Below are positions 23,903 to 31,723 of a stretch of DNA of 38,156 nucleotides, piece by piece; positions within the stretch are counted from its first letter, which is position 1; the number at the start of each line of letters is the position of its first letter. The notes under the pieces are model-generated. The model was not told where the DNA came from, did no database searches, and saw only the letters and a list, made by a program, of their open reading frames with translations. The position numbers were made by a program, and so were the translations under genes. Source of the DNA: an uncultured Saprospiraceae bacterium (GTDB taxonomy: Bacteria; Bacteroidota; Bacteroidia; Chitinophagales; Saprospiraceae); the NCBI GenBank assembly GCA_937921825.1, contig CAKZVK010000161.1, forward strand, positions 1 to 38,156, given 5' to 3'.

Positions 23903-25528
23903 TTGGAAAAGTTAACAGGAGGGCAGGCTGCAGTTAGAACCTTAATCAAAGCAGGCATAAAACAACTCTACGGTCTCCCTGGAGTCCAGAATGATTGGTT
24001 GTATAATGCGCTATATGATTATCGTGATGAAATTAAAGTCATTCATACCAGACATGAGCAAGGGGCAGGATATATGGCCCTCGGTCATTATCTAGCTACT
24101 GGAGAAACGGCTGTATATAATATAGTGCCTGGCCCCGGCTTTTTGAATAGCTGTGGTGCCTTAAGTACTATCTGGGGCTTAAATGCTAAGGTCCTTTGTC
24201 TCGTAGGGCAGATTCCTCAGAAAGTCCAAGGAAAGAAGTTAGGAGTGCTCCATGAGATACCAGATCAGATGGGTATCATGCGCCGACTGACTAAGTGGGC
24301 AGATAATGTTACGGCACCCAGTAAAGCGCCAGAAGTCATTCAAGAAGCTTTTCGCCAGCTATATACAGGTAGACCTAGACCGGTAGGGGTGGAGATTCCT
24401 ATGGACGTGTTGTCGGGATCAGAGGAAGTCTCGTTTGAGAATCTTTCTTTTGTACAGCCTTCTAGTGAAGTATTTGAAGACGAAATATCAAAAGCACTAG
24501 CACTTATAAAAGAGGCTAAGAATCCACTTGTCTTTGTTGCAGGTGGAGCTATGCATGCATCAGCAGAAGTGATAGAACTGGTAGAACATATTCAGGCGCC
24601 TGTCTTTGCCTATCGTACTGGAAAGGGAATAGTACCTAGTTCTCATTATCTCAGCTATCCAGTACCCGCAGCACATAAGTTATGGGCGGACTGCGACCTC
24701 TGTATCACTATAGGATCTCATGCTCGTATGCCATTGATGAAGTGGGGGCAAGATGATAAATTGAAATTATTAAGTATCAATATAGATAAAGATGTCCATG
24801 ATCGCATGCGTAAAGCTGAAGCTTCTGTCACTGCGGATTCTAAGGCCGCATTAGTCGCCTTGAATGCACAGCTGAAAGCTACGATGAAACCTAGGCCAAG
24901 TAAAGAAGAAGCCATGAAAAGCTTTGCAGCAGACTGGGAAGAGCAGACCGCTTACCTAGAGCCACAAAAGTCTTATCTCAATCTTATAAGAGAAGAACTG
25001 CCAGAAGATGGCATCCTAGTAGATGAGCTAACGCAGGTGGGCTTTGCCAGTAGAATCGTATGGAATACAGATCAGCCTAGAACTTATTTATGTACTGGTC
25101 ATATGGGTACGTTAGGTTGGGGATTCCAGACAGCTCTCGGAGCTAAGGCTGCTAGACCCGAGGCAATGGTTGTGTCACTTGCTGGAGATGGAGGCTTTAT
25201 GTTTGGAGTGCAAGAGCTTGCGACAGCTGTACAGCATAAGCTCGGTGTTATTGTCTTGTTATTCAATAATAACCTATACGGTAATGTGCGGAGTATGCAA
25301 GAGCAGTTGTACGATAATCGAGTGATTGCAACAGACCTCCATAATCCAGATTTTGTAAAGATGGCTGAAGCTTTTGGAGCTCATGCTGAAAGGGCACATT
25401 CTATGGATGAACTACGGACAGCGATTCGTTCTGCTAAGGGTAGAGAGTTGCCGACCGTCATAGAGATACCTGTAGATAATGACTGGCCGAGTACGAATAA
25501 ATTCAAAGCCTTACCTAAAGTGCGATAG
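23903..25528 (+). CDS. Thiamine-diphosphate enzyme of the acetolactate synthase/benzoylformate decarboxylase superfamily, substrate unknown
   Basis: 541 residues, three-domain ThDP enzyme. The cofactor-activating glutamate is in HEQGAGYMAL (Glu52); the central domain covers about 190-330; the ThDP/Mg motif begins GDGGFMFG (428-435) and ends at FNNNLYGN. The start is TTG at 23903 since the N-terminal PYR domain begins immediately (MEKLTGGQAAVRTLIKAGIK) and no earlier in-frame ATG is present. I cannot assign it to acetolactate synthase, oxalyl-CoA decarboxylase or sulfoacetaldehyde acetyltransferase. Directly following an aminotransferase (34-bp gap), it may decarboxylate or ligate the resulting 2-oxoacid, for example an arylpyruvate; this is a hypothesis. 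Confidence 0.85.
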   Translation: MEKLTGGQAAVRTLIKAGIKQLYGLPGVQNDWLYNALYDYRDEIKVIHTRHEQGAGYMALGHYLATGETAVYNIVPGPGFLNSCGALSTIWGLNAKVLCLVGQIPQKVQGKKLGVLHEIPDQMGIMRRLTKWADNVTAPSKAPEVIQEAFRQLYTGRPRPVGVEIPMDVLSGSEEVSFENLSFVQPSSEVFEDEISKALALIKEAKNPLVFVAGGAMHASAEVIELVEHIQAPVFAYRTGKGIVPSSHYLSYPVPAAHKLWADCDLCITIGSHARMPLMKWGQDDKLKLLSINIDKDVHDRMRKAEASVTADSKAALVALNAQLKATMKPRPSKEEAMKSFAADWEEQTAYLEPQKSYLNLIREELPEDGILVDELTQVGFASRIVWNTDQPRTYLCTGHMGTLGWGFQTALGAKAARPEAMVVSLAGDGGFMFGVQELATAVQHKLGVIVLLFNNNLYGNVRSMQEQLYDNRVIATDLHNPDFVKMAEAFGAHAERAHSMDELRTAIRSAKGRELPTVIEIPVDNDWPSTNKFKALPKVR

Positions 25529-25561
25529 ACCTCACTCCAGCAGCTAGACTAAATAGAAAGA

Positions 25562-26158
25562 ATGAAAATAGGTGTCATATCAGATATACATGAGAACTTC
25601 CACAACCTCGTTTTGGCTTTACAAAAAATGGAGGCAGAAGGAGTAGAACAGATACTTTGTCTGGGAGATCTGATGAATGCAGGGATTGCAAAGATTCTTG
25701 CTGCGCATTCTGTACCCACCTTTTTGATCTGGGGGAATAATGATGGAGAGAAAGTCGATATCGTCAAAGCCTCATTTAGAGAAAATAGTCAGCTAACCGT
25801 AAGTCTTAATACCTATGACTTTTTGAAGATCGGTGGCAAGAAGATATTCATCAGCCACTACGATGACCTTGCTATACCTATGGCAGAATCTGGTCGCTAT
25901 GATGCCGTCTTTTATGGACATAATCACAAAAAGAAAAATGAGATTATCGGCTCTTGTCATGTTGTGAATCCCGGAGAAATATCCGCACAGAAATCTGGAG
26001 TGGCATCATTAGCTATTTATGATACGGAGACAAATGAAGTCGCTATTCATGACCTTGAGAATATTGTTTCTCTCAAATCTGATTTTATAGATAAGTGGTT
26101 TCGGGAGAATATGGAAAGACTAGATTTCAGATCCAAGGACTCTTTTAATAATCTGTAG
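25562..26158 (+). CDS. Calcineurin-like metallophosphoesterase, YfcE/MJ0936 type
   Basis: 198 residues. All binuclear-metal motifs are visible: GVISDIHEN (4-12), CLGDL (33-37), WGNND (57-61), ISHYDD (about 97-102, where a T-H-G type motif is usual) and GHNHKK (119-124). The size is slightly above the 160-180 typical of YfcE-type enzymes because of a C-terminal helical tail. It probably hydrolyses a phosphodiester or phosphomonoester in the cytoplasm; substrate unknown. It begins 33 bp after the ThDP gene and ends 3 bp before the P-loop gene, so it is most likely a functional partner of that ATPase. Confidence 0.85.
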   Translation: MKIGVISDIHENFHNLVLALQKMEAEGVEQILCLGDLMNAGIAKILAAHSVPTFLIWGNNDGEKVDIVKASFRENSQLTVSLNTYDFLKIGGKKIFISHYDDLAIPMAESGRYDAVFYGHNHKKKNEIIGSCHVVNPGEISAQKSGVASLAIYDTETNEVAIHDLENIVSLKSDFIDKWFRENMERLDFRSKDSFNNL

Positions 26159-26161
26159 ACT

Positions 26162-27022
26162 ATGGATATCCTTCATAATATTATTCCTGAGAGCAGTGCC
26201 GTTTTTAAGCAGCTAGAGGTACTGGCAGCTTCTACCCAGATAGTTGTTTTTTCTGGCTTACCTGGAGTAGGTAAGAGTTTATACATACGTGAGTTCCAAT
26301 TGATCGCTAAGAGTCAAGAAAAAGTGGTAGATGTTATCCAATGGGATGTAGCCAGAAAAGCTTTCGAGACAGAGTATATACAAAGCCATTTCCCCATGGG
26401 AAAGGGCACAGTTCATAATGGCCTAAAGCTTATCGCAGGCAGCTGGCTGATGGATGAAATTGATTTATGGTTAGAGCAGCATAGAGACACAGATAGGATA
26501 CTGCTTATAGAGGCCCCTCTGGTAGGGCACCGATTCATAGAACTGGTGAAGAAGGATGTGCATCCAGACTTGGAAGCTGTACTAGCCTCTCCTGCTACTA
26601 AAATTATAATGCCGATCCCTACTGCAGAAGTTAGAAGCAAAATAGAGGCAGAAAGAATCAGGCAAGTAGATGAGAATGCTAAAGTTTGGTCTGGAGCCAA
26701 GCCCTCTGTCATGCTGATGCTATGGAAAATGACCTGCGGCATCGCCAATGAATTCGGGAAAGATATAGACATGTCAGGTCAGCCTCCCTATAGTGCTAAG
26801 GTCTATGAGTATGTCTTTAGTAATATATTGAAGCATAGAAACTTTGTGCCCTTGATAATAGATGAGGTCTACGAGGTTCCTACAGAAGATGAAAGTACCT
26901 TACATAAGGCAGATTCTATACAAGCCGATGAAGAAACAGCGAATCATTATGGTAAAATGATTGTTGAGCATTATACAGAAGAGCAGATAGACAACATTGT
27001 ATCACAATGGTATCTTTCGTAG
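26162..27022 (+). CDS. P-loop NTPase of unknown function, kinase-like
   Basis: 286 residues. Walker A GLPGVGKS at 32-39, followed by VDVIQWDVARKAFE (about 56-69), an Asp/Arg pair in the position where small-molecule and polynucleotide kinases bind the acceptor. A hydrophobic strand ending LLIEAPLVGHRF (Walker B region) and a basic helix AEVRSKIEAERIRQ that could be the phosphoryl-transfer lid follow. I do not recognise the family. It starts 3 bp after the phosphoesterase gene, so the two are translationally coupled. The C-terminal third is acidic and helical (EDESTLHKADSIQADEETAN). Confidence 0.7.
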   Translation: MDILHNIIPESSAVFKQLEVLAASTQIVVFSGLPGVGKSLYIREFQLIAKSQEKVVDVIQWDVARKAFETEYIQSHFPMGKGTVHNGLKLIAGSWLMDEIDLWLEQHRDTDRILLIEAPLVGHRFIELVKKDVHPDLEAVLASPATKIIMPIPTAEVRSKIEAERIRQVDENAKVWSGAKPSVMLMLWKMTCGIANEFGKDIDMSGQPPYSAKVYEYVFSNILKHRNFVPLIIDEVYEVPTEDESTLHKADSIQADEETANHYGKMIVEHYTEEQIDNIVSQWYLS

Positions 27023-27064
27023 ATTTTATTATTCTGTGTATTAATTAAGTAATCCCTTTGTAAT

Positions 27065-28507
27065 ATGAATAAGTCACTATTGACTCTCCTCTTTTTGGTT
27101 CTGATAGTAATAGACCTATCAGCCCAATTTTCAGAACAAGAATCGAAGGTCGTATCAGAATTAGATTTCAAATCAGAGCACTATTTTAAGATAGCTAAGG
27201 ATATTTGGACCTATGCAGAGGTAGGCTATCAAGAAGAAAAAAGTACTGCAGCTTTGCAGAATTTATTGAAGAAGGAAGGATTTACTATAGAAGCTGGCGT
27301 AGCAGAAATTCCTACAGCTTTTATTGCTTCCTATGGTGAAGGCTCTCCAGTTATCGGCATCCTAGGAGAGTATGATGCCTTACCGGGTATTACGCAGACC
27401 ACTTCCCCTGAGAGAGAAAAGAGAACAGATGTAGGAGCAGGTCATGCTTGTGGTCATCACCTCTTCGGTACAGGATCAGCAGCGGCATCTATTGCGATCA
27501 AGAATTGGATGCAAGAAAACAAAGTGAAAGGGACACTACGATTCTATGGTACCCCAGCAGAAGAAGGTGGTGCAGGCAAAGTGTATCTGGTAAGAGCAGG
27601 ACTTATGGATGACGCTGATGCAATCTTGCATTGGCATCCCTCTAATGCCAACAGTGCCGATGCGGCTTCCTCCCTCGCTAACAAATCTGCTAAGTTCAGA
27701 TTCTATGGCTTGTCTGCACATGCAGCAGCTTCTCCTTGGAATGGTCGATCAGCCTTAGATGGTGTGGAGGCTATGAATATGATGGTCAATATGCTCAGAG
27801 AACATATGACCATGGAGTCCCGTACGCATTATGTCATAACAGAGGGCGGTGCTGCACCTAATGTCATTCCTGACTTTGCAGAGGTCTTTTATTATGTGCG
27901 ACATCCTGATATGCAGATTGCTGCAGATAATTTTGAAAGAGTTGTAAAATGTGCGGAAGGTGCTGCCCTAGGTACGAATACAAAAATGGAATATGAAATC
28001 ATTCATGGTATCTATAACGTATTGCCGAATGTGACTTTAAGTGAAGTGATGCATGATAACCTGCTGAAGGTGGGTGGTGTGACTTATGATGCGGAAGAGG
28101 AAGCTTTTGCTGAGAAAATTGTTAGCTCTTTTGAGTATGCAGATAATGTTAGTCTCGATATAGCAAAAAACGTCAGACCCTTCCAGGTAATTCGTAAAGG
28201 CAATAGAGGCTCTACAGATGTCGGAGATGTCAGTTGGGCCGTGCCGACTGCTGGAGTACGAACGGCGACTTGGGTACCAGGTACTTCGGCACATAGCTGG
28301 CAGGCCATCGCGGCAGGAGGTACGACTATAGGTCAGAAAGGAATGATGGTCGCCGCCAAAACCCTTTCTCTTACAGCTATGCAATTATATAATGATACAG
28401 CCCTACTCAAAAAAGCAAAAGAAGAACTGGTGCAACAAAGAGGGAAGGACTTTATCTATAAACCTCTATTAGGAGATAGAAAACCTCCGCTCGACTACAG
28501 AAAATAA
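27065..28507 (+). CDS. Exported AbgB-like M20 metallopeptidase/amidohydrolase
   Basis: 480 residues. An N-terminal signal peptide MNKSLLTLLFLVLIVIDLSA, probably cleaved before QFSEQ, places the enzyme outside the cytoplasm, unlike typical AbgB. The M20 zinc motifs are present: GEYDALPG, GHACGHHLFGTG (His127-His132 region) and FYGTPAEEGGAGK. The order and size resemble AbgB (aminobenzoyl-glutamate hydrolase B subunit) and other N-acyl-amino-acid amidohydrolases. It likely cleaves an amide-linked amino acid in the periplasm to feed the catabolic genes around it; the substrate is unknown. The aldehyde dehydrogenase gene begins 3 bp downstream. Confidence 0.85.
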   Translation: MNKSLLTLLFLVLIVIDLSAQFSEQESKVVSELDFKSEHYFKIAKDIWTYAEVGYQEEKSTAALQNLLKKEGFTIEAGVAEIPTAFIASYGEGSPVIGILGEYDALPGITQTTSPEREKRTDVGAGHACGHHLFGTGSAAASIAIKNWMQENKVKGTLRFYGTPAEEGGAGKVYLVRAGLMDDADAILHWHPSNANSADAASSLANKSAKFRFYGLSAHAAASPWNGRSALDGVEAMNMMVNMLREHMTMESRTHYVITEGGAAPNVIPDFAEVFYYVRHPDMQIAADNFERVVKCAEGAALGTNTKMEYEIIHGIYNVLPNVTLSEVMHDNLLKVGGVTYDAEEEAFAEKIVSSFEYADNVSLDIAKNVRPFQVIRKGNRGSTDVGDVSWAVPTAGVRTATWVPGTSAHSWQAIAAGGTTIGQKGMMVAAKTLSLTAMQLYNDTALLKKAKEELVQQRGKDFIYKPLLGDRKPPLDYRK

Positions 28508-28510
28508 ACT

Positions 28511-29971
28511 ATGGAACTTAAGAATAAAAATTTACTGCAGACCGAAGCTTATATCAACGGGCAATTTACAGCCTCAGCTAGTGGGTCTAAATTTGAAGTA
28601 ATGAACCCCTATGACGGAACTGTTGTAGCAGAGGTCTCAGATTGTGCAATAGCAGACACGGAGCAAGCTATCCAAGCGGCCTCAGAAGCTTTTCAAGTAT
28701 GGAAAAAATTTACAGCAGGTAAGCGAGCTAGAATACTCAAGCGCTGGTATCAATTGCAACTCGAGAATGTAGATGATCTAGCTCAGATACTGACTATAGA
28801 ACAAGGCAAGCCTCTAGCAGAAGCTAAAGGAGAAATCAAGTATGGTGCTTCTTTCGTAGAATGGTTTGCAGAGGAAGCAAGAAGGATATATGGAGATACT
28901 ATCCCCGGCCATCAAGGAGATAAGCGGATAGTCACTATCAAGCAACCCGTAGGGGTCGTCGCGGCGATTACCCCTTGGAATTTCCCAAGTGCCATGATTA
29001 CTCGGAAGGTCGCACCCGCTCTGGCAGCTGGCTGTACGGTGGTAATAAAGCCATCGGAGCTGACGCCTCTATCTGCATTGGCACTTGCTGAACTAGCAAA
29101 TCAGGCCGGCTTTCCTCCAGGTGTCATTAATATCGTTACCACTACAGATGCTAAAGCAGTAGGAGAAGTAATGACCTCAAGTCCTCTGGTCCGTAAATTA
29201 TCTTTCACTGGTTCTACTCGTGTAGGTAAGATACTACTCAAGCAATGTGCGGACTCTGTAAAAAAAGTATCCCTAGAGCTCGGAGGGAATGCGCCATTTA
29301 TAGTCTTTGATGATGCTGATTTGGATATCGCAGTACAAGGTGCCATAGCGGCTAAGTATCGTAATGCTGGTCAGACCTGTGTCTGTGCCAATCGACTTTT
29401 TGTACAGTCTGGCGTATATGATGAGTTCATCACCAAGTTTACAGCCGCAGTCAAGGAGCAACAACTTGGGAATGGAATAGCAGCAGGTACTGTAATAGGT
29501 CCAATGATAGAAGAGAAGGCAGTGCAGTTTGTAGAATCTGTTGTCAGTGATGCTATAGCGAAAGGCGGAGAGGTCCTTACAGGTGGACAGAGAAACGGGG
29601 ATAAAAGTAGTCTGATGTATGAGCCTACCGTCTTGGCCAATGTCACTACCGATATGTCTGTGTATAGCAGTGAGATCTTTGGGCCAGTAGCACCAGTTTT
29701 CAAATTTGAGACGGAAGAAGAAGTAATCAAGCTGGCCAATGATACCCCCTATGGCTTAGCATCCTACTTTTACGGTAGAGACTATGCTAAGATATGGAGA
29801 GTGGCTGAGGCCTTAGAATATGGGATGGTCGGTATCAATACAGGTATGATATCTACGACTGTTGCTCCTTTTGGGGGCATCAAAGAAAGTGGCTTCGGTA
29901 GAGAAGGCTCTAAGTATGGGATGGATGATTACTTGGAGATTAAATATATGTGCTGGGGCGGAATAGAGTAA
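28511..29971 (+). CDS. NAD(P)+ aldehyde dehydrogenase, succinate-semialdehyde type
   Basis: 486 residues, full length. The catalytic Cys290 is in NAGQTCVCANRLF, the general-base glutamate in SLELGGNAPF (about 256), and the cofactor motifs ITPWNFPSAM and VVIKPSELTPLS are intact. The C-terminal GMISTTVAPFGGIKESGFGR and EGSKYGMDDYLEIKYMC is the succinate-semialdehyde dehydrogenase (GabD) pattern, so succinate semialdehyde or a near homologue such as glutarate semialdehyde is the best guess. Context (behind an aminotransferase and ThDP enzyme, ahead of a 4-oxalocrotonate-decarboxylase-like gene) leaves another carboxy-aldehyde possible. 3-bp gap to the M20 gene. Confidence 0.9.
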   Translation: MELKNKNLLQTEAYINGQFTASASGSKFEVMNPYDGTVVAEVSDCAIADTEQAIQAASEAFQVWKKFTAGKRARILKRWYQLQLENVDDLAQILTIEQGKPLAEAKGEIKYGASFVEWFAEEARRIYGDTIPGHQGDKRIVTIKQPVGVVAAITPWNFPSAMITRKVAPALAAGCTVVIKPSELTPLSALALAELANQAGFPPGVINIVTTTDAKAVGEVMTSSPLVRKLSFTGSTRVGKILLKQCADSVKKVSLELGGNAPFIVFDDADLDIAVQGAIAAKYRNAGQTCVCANRLFVQSGVYDEFITKFTAAVKEQQLGNGIAAGTVIGPMIEEKAVQFVESVVSDAIAKGGEVLTGGQRNGDKSSLMYEPTVLANVTTDMSVYSSEIFGPVAPVFKFETEEEVIKLANDTPYGLASYFYGRDYAKIWRVAEALEYGMVGINTGMISTTVAPFGGIKESGFGREGSKYGMDDYLEIKYMCWGGIE

Positions 29972-29985
29972 GTCAGCTATTTAGC

Positions 29986-30014
29986 TTGTTCTTTGGGACA
30001 TTAATCTATCTTTG
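29986..30014 (+). promoter_or_regulatory. Internal promoter ahead of the 4-oxalocrotonate-decarboxylase-like gene
   Basis: -33 TTG at 29986-29988, an 18-nt spacer, and -7 TATCTTTG at 30007-30014 (exact TAnnTTTG). Transcription from about 30021 would lead straight into the ATG at 30048, so the decarboxylase and the following barrel can be expressed apart from the upstream genes. Confidence 0.6.
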
Positions 30015-30047
30015 CGCCACTAATTTTTTTAATTGCAAATCATTCCT

Positions 30048-30809
30048 ATGAATTTTGAAGAGCTAGCGGAACGCTTAGATACTGCAGCTGTAAAGGCTAC
30101 TGCTACCCCCCAAATAAGTCATTCTACACCGATTACTCTGAGTGAGGCCTACAAGATTCAGGAGCAATCTATACAAAGACGTAAGGATAGGGGACAACAG
30201 CTCGTGGGAGTCAAGATGGGCTTTACCAGTAAGGCTAAGATGGAGCAGATGGGAGTACATGATCTTATCTGGGGCAGACTGACTGATGACATGGCCTATG
30301 CAGCAGGTGCAGAGCTTCCTAGAGATAAGTTTATTCATCCTCGGGCAGAACCTGAGATTGCCTTCTTGCTAGCTAAGGATATCACCGAAGAAGTCACCCT
30401 AGACAATGCACTGAGTTTTGTATCCAAAGTAGCCGTCGCTATAGAGATTATAGATTCAAGATATGAGAACTTTAAATTCTCACTCGAAGATGTGGTAGCG
30501 GACAACTGTTCTTCTGCAGGCTTTACCATAGGAGAGTGGAAAGAAGTAGATACTAAAATAATAGACATCTTAATGTCGTTAGTATGTGACGATGTTATAG
30601 TAGGGAAGGGCAATTCCAATGCAATAATGGGTAACCCATGGGAATCTTTTGTTGCAGCAGCTAGAATATCAAAAGCCAATAACGAGCCTCTAAAAGCAGG
30701 ACATATTGTTCTGGCTGGTGCTGCCACTTCCGCTTCATATATTAAGGTCGGTGAGACAGTATCAGCGCATGCTGAGGGTCTCGGATCCGTTCACCTTGAT
30801 ATAGTCTAA
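30048..30809 (+). CDS. 4-oxalocrotonate decarboxylase-like (2-oxo-3-hexenedioate decarboxylase / 2-oxopentenoate hydratase family)
   Basis: 253 residues from the ATG at 30048; a TTG at 30033 is rejected. Text closely follows the meta-cleavage enzyme 4-oxalocrotonate decarboxylase (DmpH/XylI, NbaG): GVKMGFTSKAKMEQMGV (54-70), HPRAEPEIAF with metal-binding Glu101 and Glu103, IEIIDSRYENFKFSLEDVVA (132-151, Glu133) and a terminal GLGSVHLDIV. These enzymes decarboxylate 2-oxo-3-hexenedioate to 2-oxopent-4-enoate in catechol or 2-aminomuconate degradation. No ring-cleavage dioxygenase, hydratase or aldolase partner is in the window, so the pathway is undetermined. It has its own promoter and the next gene begins 2 bp after its stop. 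Confidence 0.85.
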   Translation: MNFEELAERLDTAAVKATATPQISHSTPITLSEAYKIQEQSIQRRKDRGQQLVGVKMGFTSKAKMEQMGVHDLIWGRLTDDMAYAAGAELPRDKFIHPRAEPEIAFLLAKDITEEVTLDNALSFVSKVAVAIEIIDSRYENFKFSLEDVVADNCSSAGFTIGEWKEVDTKIIDILMSLVCDDVIVGKGNSNAIMGNPWESFVAAARISKANNEPLKAGHIVLAGAATSASYIKVGETVSAHAEGLGSVHLDIV

Positions 30810-30811
30810 AA

Positions 30812-31447
30812 ATGAAACACTTAAGCTTCCTAATTGTAATCTTTGCATTCTTATTCTCCATTCCAGCTATCGGACAGTCTGATAATAGCAAGACAATGGA
30901 CAAAGAGAAATTTAGTATTGGAATAGGTATGGGGATAGATTATAGCCTTTTAGGGCTAAGATTTTCTTATTATACAGGTAAGCGGTTTGGCATAATTGGA
31001 GGAGTCTCTCCTATTGCTTTGATAGATTTAGAACCCACACTGACTTTTGCAAAAATTGGGGTGGAGTATAAATTCAAAGAATTTAAAAATGTCTTTCCTT
31101 ATTTAAATCTTCAATTTGGAATCAATAGGTCGCAACGGCTAGAACCATTTTCTTCAGTAGAAAGTGTGCCTACTGAAGAGTGGCATGAAGAGGTTGACTA
31201 TGTTCCTTTCTATGGACCAGTGCTAGGGACAGGAATAAAAATTCCATTCTTTAAGCACTTAAGATCTTATTGTACCCTGGGACTCAGCGTTGCTTATGAA
31301 AGTCATCTAGGAGGAATACCAGAAATCTATGCAGATTATAATGAGAAATTTAAGACCTCATACGCCGTTCCGGCCAAGAACTTTAAGTGGTTTCCAACAG
31401 TAGCCTTGACCTATATTTTTTCTGAGCATTCTGATAAGGCAAAATAG
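30812..31447 (+). CDS. Small outer-membrane beta-barrel protein, function unknown
   Basis: 211 residues with a signal peptide MKHLSFLIVIFAFLFSIPAI, cleaved near GQS. Alternating hydrophobic/polar strands (FSIGIGMGIDYSLLGLRFSY, FAKIGVEYKF, FPYLNLQFGINR, YCTLGLSVAYES, FPTVALTYIF) and an aromatic near the C-terminus fit an 8-strand-type porin-like barrel. I do not recognise a specific family. It begins 2 bp after the decarboxylase-like gene, so it is cotranscribed and could provide outer-membrane passage for a substrate of that pathway, which is a guess. Confidence 0.75.
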   Translation: MKHLSFLIVIFAFLFSIPAIGQSDNSKTMDKEKFSIGIGMGIDYSLLGLRFSYYTGKRFGIIGGVSPIALIDLEPTLTFAKIGVEYKFKEFKNVFPYLNLQFGINRSQRLEPFSSVESVPTEEWHEEVDYVPFYGPVLGTGIKIPFFKHLRSYCTLGLSVAYESHLGGIPEIYADYNEKFKTSYAVPAKNFKWFPTVALTYIFSEHSDKAK

Positions 31448-31608
31448 TAGGCCGAATTCCTTACTTCTCCTAATTTTCACACTTTAGTCAGTTTTCGATA
31501 ACTGAGACCTAGTCTGTATGTATAAGATTCTGATTTATATGTTCTTATATATAATTATTTATTTAAATGTGTAGTCCCTTGATTATCTGCTAGCCAGCCA
31601 TGCAACCT

Positions 31609-31658
31609 CTGAAAATCCAAGCTTTCTTTAGACTTTAATAGCCCAGTATGATTTTCAG
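31609..31658. other. Inverted repeat in the OmpA upstream region
   Basis: CTGAAAATC (31609-31617) and GATTTTCAG (31650-31658) are perfect 9-bp arms around a 32-nt loop, ending 66 bp before the ompA ATG. It may fold in the 5' leader or be a protein site. The rest of the 276-bp gap 31448-31723 holds only a weak hairpin (TCAGTT/AACTGA, 31488-31505) and a near-consensus -7 candidate TATTTTCG (31682-31689). Confidence 0.35.
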
Positions 31659-31723
31659 GGTTATTCCTACAATGTTTTTTGGTATTTTCGGGGTTAAATT
31701 CAACTACACAAATAAAAAAGAAT

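Noticed and set aside
28037-28384. Minus-strand 115-residue frame inside the M20 gene
   Set aside because: No recognisable domain, and antisense to a strongly conserved coding sequence.
31488-31505. TCAGTT/AACTGA hairpin as terminator of the barrel gene
   Set aside because: Only six A/T-rich pairs and no T-run after it; too weak to call.
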